From contig CADCQC010000123.1 in NCBI GenBank assembly GCA_902803455.1, forward strand, positions 1-7,418: 7,418 nt of DNA, written 5' to 3'. The position numbers were made by a program, and so were the translations under genes. This DNA comes from an uncultured Prevotellaceae bacterium. GTDB taxonomy: Bacteria; Bacteroidota; Bacteroidia; Bacteroidales; Bacteroidaceae. The notes under the pieces were generated by a model that saw nothing but the letters and a program-made list of their open reading frames with translations, was not told the origin of the DNA and did not search any database. Shown here one piece after another: positions 1-6,367 of the stretch (position 1 is its first letter; each line of letters begins with the position of its first letter).

Positions 1-1919
1 ATCTGAAGTGGTATAACCTGAGTTATGCCAGTACCATCGACGGTATGAATGGTGTGGTGAGCGGAACAAAGGAAACCGTGCGCAACATCTCTTTCTACGG
101 ACGGGCAAGTTATTCCTACGCAGGGCGCTACATGTTGCAGGGAACGCTCCGTCGCGACGGTTCATCGGTATTTGGCAAAGACCACCGCTGGGGTACCTTC
201 CCCTCTGTCTCCGCAGCATGGAACATCACGGAGGAAGCCTTCATGAAGAATCAGCAATTCTTGTCTACCTTGAAACTCCGTGCCGGTTACGGTGTCAGCG
301 GTAATGCCATGGGCTTCGGCGCCTATACCGCCTACGCTACCTATGGAGCATCAGGTTTCTTTGATTACAACGGAAAGAGTTGGCGCACCCTGGCAGCCAC
401 GAAGAATGCCAACCCCGACTTGAAATGGGAAAGCACAGGCATGTTTAACATCGGTCTTGACTTCGGCTTCCTCAAGAACCGCATCAATGGTACCTTGGAG
501 GTCTACCACAAGAAGACCAAGGACCTGATCTGGGACTATCCTGTCTCCACCAATATCTATCCCTTCGGCACCATTTCCGCCAATGTGGGTGAGATCACCA
601 ACAAGGGTATTGAGTTGACTGTCAACATCGATGCCATCCGCACGAAGACCTTCAGTTGGATGACCACCATCAACCTCTCACATAACAAGAATACGGTCGA
701 CAAACTGTCAAATGACAAATTTGAGGTAGGCACCTTCACACAGGGCGACCCGATGGTCGCTGGTGTCTCCTCCAACGGATATACCCAGCGTATCATTGAG
801 GGAGAGTCGCTCGGTACCTTCTATACCTATGAGTTTGCCGGTTACAAGGATGGCAAGTCCACCTATTACGTTCGCGACGAGTCCACCGGCGAGCGTACCG
901 GTGAGGTGACCAACGAGCCAGGCTTCAAGGACCGTACCATCACCGGGTGCGCACAGCCTAAGTTGAATCTCGGATGGAACAACACGTTCACTTACAAGAA
1001 CCTCAGTGCGTCGCTCTTCTTCACAGGTGTCTTTGGCAACAAGATCTACAACGGCTCACGTGCCAACTACTCCAGTCCTGAGATGTTCAACAACGGCAAG
1101 AACGTGCTGAAGGAGTTCATCACCGACCGTCCAGCCACCGACAACCTGCCCAACTATCCCTCAGACCGCTATCTGGAGAACGGTTCCTATTTCCGCCTCT
1201 CTTCCGCTACGCTTGGTTATACCTTTACTAAATTCAATAACTGGATTGAGAGTCTCCAGCTCTATGCTACCTGCAACAACGTATTCACCATCACAGGTTA
1301 TGAGGGACTTGATCCCGAGGTGAACATGGGTGGTATCGATCCAGGTATCGACTACCGTTGGAGCACCTATCCTCATACCCGCACGATGATGGTCGGCGTG
1401 AAGATCAACTTCGGTGGCGGCTCTGATGCGAAAGCGAAAGCCCCTGCAGCGGCCAAGACCGTTTACGTGACCGATAACGCCGAGATCGACCGTCTCAACG
1501 GTGAGGTCAACCGTCTCCGTGCAGAGAACGACAACTTGCGCAACCGCAAGCCTGAGAACACCAAGGAAATTGTGAGCACCAAAGAGTATGTCACCTATCA
1601 GCACTTCGTGAACTTCTCCATCAACGAGACGAAGGTACAAGACCGCGACGTCGTCAACTTGCAGTATGTCGCCAAGATGATCAAGTCGGTGCCAGATAAG
1701 AAGTTCAGCGTTGTCGGTTATGCTGACAAGCAGACCGGTTCTCCAGAGAAGAACGCCAAATTGGCAAAGGAAAGAGCCCAAAATGTCTTCGACGTACTCA
1801 CCAAGCAGTATGGTGTGTCTGCCAATCAACTGACCCTCGATTCCAAGGGTGGAGTTGATACCATGTTCCTCAACGACCCGCAGCTCTCACGCTCGGTGAT
1901 TATCTCCGAAGTCAAATAA
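1..1919 (+). CDS. SusC-like TonB-dependent outer-membrane transporter with a C-terminal OmpA-like domain (5' end missing)
   Basis: Outer-membrane importer of the SusC/RagA family, which moves glycan oligomers into the periplasm using TonB energy. The reading frame is open from base 3, so the gene starts upstream and the signal peptide, carboxypeptidase-like domain and plug are outside the window. What is seen is the second part of the beta barrel: typical SusC phrases such as RRDGSSVF, RWGTFPSVSAAWNI, the IEGESLGTFY loop (about 798-827) and a last strand ending in VGVKINF near 1412, where most SusC proteins stop. The frame continues for about 168 codons: an Ala/Lys/Gly linker, a short coiled coil and an OmpA-type domain, ending in TAA at 1917. 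No frameshift or stop lies at the junction. The SusD partner follows after 21 nt. The SusC assignment is firm. The natural substrate cannot be read from the barrel. Confidence 0.93.
   Translation, partial: LKWYNLSYASTIDGMNGVVSGTKETVRNISFYGRASYSYAGRYMLQGTLRRDGSSVFGKDHRWGTFPSVSAAWNITEEAFMKNQQFLSTLKLRAGYGVSGNAMGFGAYTAYATYGASGFFDYNGKSWRTLAATKNANPDLKWESTGMFNIGLDFGFLKNRINGTLEVYHKKTKDLIWDYPVSTNIYPFGTISANVGEITNKGIELTVNIDAIRTKTFSWMTTINLSHNKNTVDKLSNDKFEVGTFTQGDPMVAGVSSNGYTQRIIEGESLGTFYTYEFAGYKDGKSTYYVRDESTGERTGEVTNEPGFKDRTITGCAQPKLNLGWNNTFTYKNLSASLFFTGVFGNKIYNGSRANYSSPEMFNNGKNVLKEFITDRPATDNLPNYPSDRYLENGSYFRLSSATLGYTFTKFNNWIESLQLYATCNNVFTITGYEGLDPEVNMGGIDPGIDYRWSTYPHTRTMMVGVKINFGGGSDAKAKAPAAAKTVYVTDNAEIDRLNGEVNRLRAENDNLRNRKPENTKEIVSTKEYVTYQHFVNFSINETKVQDRDVVNLQYVAKMIKSVPDKKFSVVGYADKQTGSPEKNAKLAKERAQNVFDVLTKQYGVSANQLTLDSKGGVDTMFLNDPQLSRSVIISEVK
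1413..1919 (+). other. C-terminal extension of the SusC-like protein: linker, coiled coil and OmpA-like peptidoglycan-binding domain
   Basis: In-frame extension after the last barrel strand. Bases 1413-1478 encode a Gly/Ala/Lys-rich linker. Bases 1479-1547 encode a zipper-like helix with I, L, V, L, N, L at alternating 3- and 4-residue spacing, codons at 1485, 1494, 1506, 1515, 1527 and 1536. Bases about 1587-1916 encode an OmpA_C-like fold: VVGYAD, then N-x-K-L, then K-E-R-A-Q-N-V, and a final RSVIIS strand. The Asp (codon 1725), Asn (1752) and Arg (1773) match the conserved D, N and R of OmpA domains; in that family the Asp and Arg grip the diaminopimelate of peptidoglycan. The domain would lie in the periplasm. 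The coiled-coil-plus-OmpA order resembles Bacteroidetes OmpA porins, so the whole tail may have been taken from one (inference). Confidence 0.88.
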
Positions 1920-1940
1920 TTATTAAAGATCAATAAAGGT

Positions 1941-3608
1941 ATGAAAACGAATATAAAGGGACTATTCCTGGCCGGACTTGCCGTATTGGCTGTCGGCTGT
2001 ACAGATTTGGATGTGGATGTGGAATCCCAATACACAGAATATCCGACCAATGAGATCGCCATAGAGGCCAAGATGGCTGATATCTACTACCATTTCAGTG
2101 GTGTGCTCGGCCGTCGCTACATGGAGGCGATGTGCCTCTCGAGCGATGAGTATTCTGCAGCATCATATGGTGGCGGTTGGTATGATGGCGGTGCATACGC
2201 CCATCCCGCCCTGCACAATTACACTTTCGAGGATGCCACCATCGACTGGTTTGGCACCATCACTGAGGGCATCTCCAAGGCCAACAAGGTGATCATCGAA
2301 TTGGGTGGTAATGAGGCTGGTGCCAGTGTGGCATCTGCGCGTGCCATCCGTGCGTTCTTCCATTGGATCATCATGGACGGTTGGGGCGACGTGCCCATTC
2401 TCGACCGTATTCCAGAAGATGGCGAGACCGTGGCACGGCAGCCGCGGGCAGAGGTGGCCAAATGGCTGGAGTCAGAACTCCTGGCCATCATTCCAGACCT
2501 GACCACAGACGTGAATGAGAACACCTACGGAAAACCCACCCGTTGGATGGCGGAGGCGCTGCTCGCCAAGATCTATATCAACTGGCCCGTCTATACCGCA
2601 TCAGCCGTCGAGAACTACGATGCAGCCACTGCCAATAACGAGAAACTCGCCGACTGTATCAAGTTGTGTGACGACATCATCAACTCCGGAAAGTTCAACC
2701 TCGGTACGATGTCTTATCGCGAGAAATTCTCCTATAACAATGGCCCGAAGGTAGAAGATTTCATCTATGCGATGCCTTATGACACGCAGACCCGTCAGGG
2801 AATGCAGTATGGCCGTAGCCGCTGCTGGAAAAACATCAAGAAGATGGCGAAGAGTTACTTCGGCGATGCGCTCTCCCAGTCGGGAGGCGGTTACATCACG
2901 ATGACTCCAGAGTTTGTGAAGAAGACCTTCATCCTGCCTGGTGACGAGCGCAACAAGTGCGTCATCGGTCTGTCAAGCAATCCTGATGACTATCGTTATG
3001 TCGAAGGCCAGGACGAGAACACGGTATTTGTGTATAACAAGTCCAATCTGCAGATGACCAACGAGGTGGCCCGTATGGAAGGTCCGGACAGTGACCCGTT
3101 GGTGCTCAAGGTGAATGTCACGCTGGCTTCTCCCGATGATCCTACCCTCGATGTCGGTGACAACATCAATGGCTACTGCCAGGGTTGCCGCTCGGTGAAG
3201 TGGTATGTCATCGATGATGACTTCAAGAACGGGCGCAACCAGTCGAATGATGTGCCCCTCTTCCGTTTCGCCGACGTGCTGCTGATGAAGGCAGAGGCGC
3301 TGACCCGTCAGGGTGGCGGTTCATCTGAGGCCCGGACGCTCTTCAATCAGATCCGTTCGTATGCGAAGGCTCCCCAACTCGATCACAATCCTTCCTTGGA
3401 GGAGATTTATGATGAGCGTGGCCGTGAGTTCTTTGATGAGAACTGGCGTCGCAACGACATGATCCGTTTCGGACATTACGAAGATGAGTATTTCCCTCAC
3501 TACAAGAGTTTCCCGACGGCTCGTTTCGAAAAGACCTGCCGTATCTTCCCCGTCCACAAGGATATCCTCAACCTCAACCCGACATGGAAACAGAATGCGG
3601 GTTATTGA
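1941..3608 (+). CDS. SusD-like (SusD/RagB family) surface glycan-binding lipoprotein
   Basis: Partner lipoprotein of the SusC transporter; SusD proteins cap the barrel from the cell surface and bind the glycan. 555 aa, normal for the family. The N terminus is a lipoprotein signal: basic MKTNIK, hydrophobic core, lipobox LAVGC with Cys20 (codon 1998). The residues after the Cys are rich in Asp/Glu (TDLDVDVE), in keeping with the acidic export signal that sends Bacteroidetes lipoproteins to the surface. Family hallmarks are the helical N-terminal part (ANKVI, then ARAIRAFFHW and GDVPILDR), the segment VPLFRFADVLLMKAEAL (3256-3306), then ERGREFFDENWRRNDMIRFG and the closing LNLNPTWKQNAGY. A CxxC pair (Cys413, Cys416) sits in the C-terminal half, but the protein has several other cysteines. 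It starts 21 nt after the SusC stop with no promoter visible between, so the two are probably one transcript. Confidence 0.95.
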   Translation: MKTNIKGLFLAGLAVLAVGCTDLDVDVESQYTEYPTNEIAIEAKMADIYYHFSGVLGRRYMEAMCLSSDEYSAASYGGGWYDGGAYAHPALHNYTFEDATIDWFGTITEGISKANKVIIELGGNEAGASVASARAIRAFFHWIIMDGWGDVPILDRIPEDGETVARQPRAEVAKWLESELLAIIPDLTTDVNENTYGKPTRWMAEALLAKIYINWPVYTASAVENYDAATANNEKLADCIKLCDDIINSGKFNLGTMSYREKFSYNNGPKVEDFIYAMPYDTQTRQGMQYGRSRCWKNIKKMAKSYFGDALSQSGGGYITMTPEFVKKTFILPGDERNKCVIGLSSNPDDYRYVEGQDENTVFVYNKSNLQMTNEVARMEGPDSDPLVLKVNVTLASPDDPTLDVGDNINGYCQGCRSVKWYVIDDDFKNGRNQSNDVPLFRFADVLLMKAEALTRQGGGSSEARTLFNQIRSYAKAPQLDHNPSLEEIYDERGREFFDENWRRNDMIRFGHYEDEYFPHYKSFPTARFEKTCRIFPVHKDILNLNPTWKQNAGY

Positions 3609-3635
3609 TCGGATCATTTCTCTGACCATTCTTTA

Positions 3636-3665
3636 TCTGGGCAGTCACCACCGTGGCTGCCCAGA
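3636..3665 (+). terminator. Strong hairpin after susD, possible transcription terminator
   Basis: A 13-bp inverted repeat, arms 3636-3648 and 3653-3665, with a 4-nt CACC loop. Pairing is complete apart from one G-T wobble (3645 with 3656). It lies 27 nt after the SusD stop and before a new promoter, the place expected for the end of the susC-susD transcript. The weak point is the tail: the bases that follow (ATATTAACCC) are not a clear T run, so it may instead be an attenuator, a processing site or an mRNA-stabilising 3' structure. Confidence 0.55.
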
Positions 3666-3708
3666 ATATTAACCCTGCGGGAGCGAAACGAAAATACTTG
3701 TTGTTTTG

Positions 3709-3740
3709 TTTGGCATTGCACGCTGTTTGCACTAAATTTG
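3709..3740 (+). promoter_or_regulatory. Bacteroidetes-type promoter for the GH92 gene
   Basis: TTTG at 3709-3712, a 20-nt spacer, then TAAATTTG at 3733-3740, which fits the Bacteroidetes primary-sigma consensus (-33 TTTG, -7 TAnnTTTG). It lies between the hairpin and the GH92 start, so the glycosidase-phosphatase pair can be transcribed independently of susCD. The start codon is only 8 nt past the -7 element, implying a very short or absent leader. The spacer contains two TTGCAC copies (3716-3721 and 3727-3732), 11 bp apart. Confidence 0.65.
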
Positions 3741-3748
3741 TGGTCGAT

Positions 3749-6367
3749 ATGAAAAACTGGTTTCTTGCGTTGATTCTTACCTTCACGGTGTGGTTTGCTG
3801 CCGTGGCGCAGCCATGGCAATATGTGGATCCCCGTATTGGCAGTGAAGGAGTGGGACGTACGTTCCCAGGTCCTTCCATGCCTTTCGGTATGGTGAAGCC
3901 CGGTCCCGACTGCGGTGTGAAGCCCAATGCCGGATGGGCCCCCATGCCCGAACCCGTCACCGGTTTCTCGCAGACCCATGTCAGCGGCACAGGAGGAGGA
4001 CAGAAATACGGCAACATCCTCATCCAGCCGATGACGGACGCACAGCAGGAGCAATTGCGGACCAGTGAGACCATCCGTCTGGGTTATTACGCCACCACTT
4101 ATACCAACGGCATCCGCACCGAGGTGACCACGTCTGAGCGCTGTGCCCTCTACCGCATCCATTATCCCACAGCGGGAACGCTGCTGATCGATGCCACCCA
4201 TTACCTGGGCAAGAGCGAGATCCCCGACCTTCGCGAGGCACAGCAGTTTGTCAGCGCAGAACTGGAAGTGCTGTCCGACCATGAGGTGAGAGGATACTCC
4301 ACCATCCGTGGCGGGTGGAACAACGGCGACGCCTATACCGTCTGTTTCGCGCTGACAGCAGACAAGCCATTCTCCGCCCAGACAGATGAGCGCCACCAAA
4401 AAGCCCGTCTGCAATTCACCGATACCTGCATACAAGTCAAGGTGGGCATCTCTTTTGTGAGTACCATCCAGGCGAGGCGCAATATCACCGGCAACACCTT
4501 CGACCAGCAGGTGGAGGCGGTGCGCGAAGCCTGGCAACCCCTCCTCAGCCGCATCACGCCGCATACCCGTGATGCCCACCAGTTGCGCATGTTCTACACC
4601 GCCCTTTACCACACCATGCTCATGCCGGTCGACCGCAGTGGAGAGAACCTCAAATGGAGCGACGTGCCCTATTATGATGACTACTACGCTATCTGGGACA
4701 CCTACCGCACCTCATCGCCCTTGCTCACCATCATTGCCCCCGACCGCCAGCGCGACATCATCCGCTCCATGCTGCATATCTACCGACGCGAAGGTTATCT
4801 GCCCGAAGGGCGCAGCGGCAACAGCAACGGCCGCACCCAAGGAGGCAGCAACGCCGAGGTGGTGCTGGCCGACGCTTTTGTGAAACATCTCGATGGTATC
4901 GACTATGATCGGGCACTTGAAGCCATGTTGAAAGATGCCACCGTGCCACCTGGTGGCAACGAGGAGAAAGAGGGCAGGGGAGGACTCGCCTACTACAACA
5001 CGTTGGGATACATCCCCTATGGCGTGGACCGAGCCGGCAACCGCACCATCGAGTATGCTTTCAACGACCATTGCATCGCCACCGTGGCGGAAGGTCTCGG
5101 CTATGACGACATCGCTGAGGAATACCACAGGAAGGCCGCCAACTGGAAACATCTCTGGCGCAAAGACTATGAATATGACGGGATGAAGGGATTTATCATG
5201 CCCCGCGACGCCCAAGGGCAATGGCTCGACAGCGTGCCGTGGGGCAAGTCAAAGGTCTTTCACCCTCGTATCCTCTATACCCCCACCACCAAGGTGGCGC
5301 CGTGGTATCTGCCATGGTGGTCTACCTTCTTCTACGAGGCCACATCCGAAGAATACTCGCTCAACATCCCCCACGACGTGCCTGGGCTCATCGAGGCATG
5401 TGGAGGCGCAGACGCCTTCCGGCAACGGCTCGATGACTTTTTCCTGTCAGGCTATTACAACGTGGCCAACGAACCCTCATTTCTCACCCCCTGTCTCTAT
5501 CACTGGATAGGACGCCCCGACCTCAGCACGAGACAGGTGCACGACATCATCCGTAACCATTATGACGACACGCCCGACGGACTTCCCGGTAACGATGACT
5601 CCGGGGCGATGTCATCGTGGCTCGCCTTCCATATGATGGGACTCTATCCCAATGCCGGACACGATTACTACCTGCTCAACCTGCCGATACTCGACAAGGG
5701 ATATGCCCTGCAACTCCCCAACGGACGCACCTTGGAGGTGTCTGTGCGGGGCAAAGGCACCGACTACGACTATGCCACGCTCAACGGCACACGTCTCAGC
5801 GATGCCCGCATCACCCATGACCAATTGCTGGAAGGCGGGCAACTGGTGTTTTTCCGAAAGAAGATCAAGGAGGAAAAGCAAGGACCCTTTTTGCCTCCTA
5901 TTCCCAAGGTGAATGAGCATTATGGTCTGAGCGATCCTTTCATTCGAGGTGAGATCTCCTACACGCTCAACAAGCAGTTCCGCACCTGGTGGTTAGGCAT
6001 GGCATGGGATGCTGACACGTTGGTGGTGCTTTGCAAGCAAACTTTTTATCACATACCCCGTCAGGCAGTGGAGAATGCCACCCGTTTCTGTTGGGACAGT
6101 CCGCAGAAGGATTTGACAACCCATGTCACCAACGGCACATTTGCCTTCATCTCCCGACAGGCTCTGGCCACGCTCCTGCGGACAGGGCAGTTCGTCTATG
6201 ATGACATCACCTGGCGGCAGATCTCGCGCACTGACGACACCATCACCGTGAGGGCAGACATCGACCGCACAGAGATGACCATCTCTCTCAAGCATCCACT
6301 CCCCCTGGTGCTGAATATGCACAAAAATCCCCTTGGAATAGACTGGAACATCCAACTGCATGAATAG
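3749..6367 (+). CDS. Secreted GH92-family glycosidase (putative alpha-mannosidase) with an extra C-terminal domain
   Basis: GH92 enzymes are calcium-dependent, inverting exo-alpha-mannosidases. 872 aa from ATG 3749. That start is chosen because it opens a clean signal peptide (MKNWF, hydrophobic core, AVA before Gln21), placing the enzyme in the periplasm or outside. The N-terminal beta-sandwich domain shows YVDPRIG, TFPGPSMPFGMV and HVSGTGGG (His77). The (alpha/alpha)6 catalytic domain, from about residue 270, shows WDTYR (316-320), RTQGGSNAEV, the Glu530 region before EYSLNIPHDVPGLIE, NEPS (Glu575) and LPGNDDSGAMSSW (Asp616/Asp617). By family alignment from memory, Glu530 fits the catalytic acid and the GNDDSG acids the base. 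Canonical homology ends near residue 702. Residues 703-872 are not part of the usual GH92 protein. The linkage cut (alpha-1,2, -1,3, -1,4, -1,6 or mannosyl-phosphate) cannot be decided here. Confidence 0.92.
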   Translation: MKNWFLALILTFTVWFAAVAQPWQYVDPRIGSEGVGRTFPGPSMPFGMVKPGPDCGVKPNAGWAPMPEPVTGFSQTHVSGTGGGQKYGNILIQPMTDAQQEQLRTSETIRLGYYATTYTNGIRTEVTTSERCALYRIHYPTAGTLLIDATHYLGKSEIPDLREAQQFVSAELEVLSDHEVRGYSTIRGGWNNGDAYTVCFALTADKPFSAQTDERHQKARLQFTDTCIQVKVGISFVSTIQARRNITGNTFDQQVEAVREAWQPLLSRITPHTRDAHQLRMFYTALYHTMLMPVDRSGENLKWSDVPYYDDYYAIWDTYRTSSPLLTIIAPDRQRDIIRSMLHIYRREGYLPEGRSGNSNGRTQGGSNAEVVLADAFVKHLDGIDYDRALEAMLKDATVPPGGNEEKEGRGGLAYYNTLGYIPYGVDRAGNRTIEYAFNDHCIATVAEGLGYDDIAEEYHRKAANWKHLWRKDYEYDGMKGFIMPRDAQGQWLDSVPWGKSKVFHPRILYTPTTKVAPWYLPWWSTFFYEATSEEYSLNIPHDVPGLIEACGGADAFRQRLDDFFLSGYYNVANEPSFLTPCLYHWIGRPDLSTRQVHDIIRNHYDDTPDGLPGNDDSGAMSSWLAFHMMGLYPNAGHDYYLLNLPILDKGYALQLPNGRTLEVSVRGKGTDYDYATLNGTRLSDARITHDQLLEGGQLVFFRKKIKEEKQGPFLPPIPKVNEHYGLSDPFIRGEISYTLNKQFRTWWLGMAWDADTLVVLCKQTFYHIPRQAVENATRFCWDSPQKDLTTHVTNGTFAFISRQALATLLRTGQFVYDDITWRQISRTDDTITVRADIDRTEMTISLKHPLPLVLNMHKNPLGIDWNIQLHE
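5855..6364 (+). other. Unrecognised C-terminal domain of the GH92 protein
   Basis: About 170 residues after the point where GH92 proteins normally end (near QLVF). It opens with a charged linker (KKIKEEKQG) followed by Pro-rich residues, then a mixed segment with many aromatic residues (FRTWWLGMAWD, TFYHIPRQAVENATRFCWD) and ends in ITVRADIDRTEM and LPLVLNMHKNPLGIDWNIQ. It has two cysteines and no transmembrane segment. The closing pattern resembles the ends of uncharacterised Bacteroidetes exported proteins as I remember them, but I cannot name a family. It could be a carbohydrate-binding or structural module, or a formerly separate gene fused in frame. Confidence 0.6.
6360..6367 (+). other. 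8-nt gene overlap, probable translational coupling
   Basis: The phosphatase ATG (6360-6362) lies inside the last codons of the GH92 gene, whose TAG stop is at 6365-6367. The reading frames differ by one. Such an overlap usually means the downstream gene is translated by ribosomes finishing the upstream one, giving linked expression of the two secreted enzymes. Confidence 0.8.

Noticed and set aside
1161..1829. Minus-strand open frame of 222 codons
   Set aside because: Antisense to the strongly supported SusC barrel and OmpA tail; no family features, so taken as a shadow.
1413..1919. A separate ompA gene rather than a fusion
   Set aside because: There is no stop, start codon with signal peptide, or promoter between the barrel and the OmpA-like part; the frame is continuous from base 3 to 1919.
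1920..1940. A promoter or ribosome binding site between the SusC and SusD genes
   Set aside because: Only 21 AT-rich bases with no TAnnTTTG element or convincing purine-rich site; co-transcription is simpler.
3177..3188. CxxC pair in the SusD-like protein as a redox or metal site
   Set aside because: The protein has several other cysteines and no thioredoxin or metal-site context; not enough to claim a function.
3653..3748. GTG-initiated longer form of the GH92 protein (32 more residues)
   Set aside because: The GTG is in the right arm of the hairpin and upstream of the promoter, and the added residues would bury the signal peptide inside the protein. ATG 3749 gives a normal secretion signal.
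3614..4612. Long open frame on the minus strand (332 codons)
   Set aside because: It lies opposite the GH92 gene and the gap, shows no recognisable family, and is explained by the GC-rich codon use of the + strand gene.
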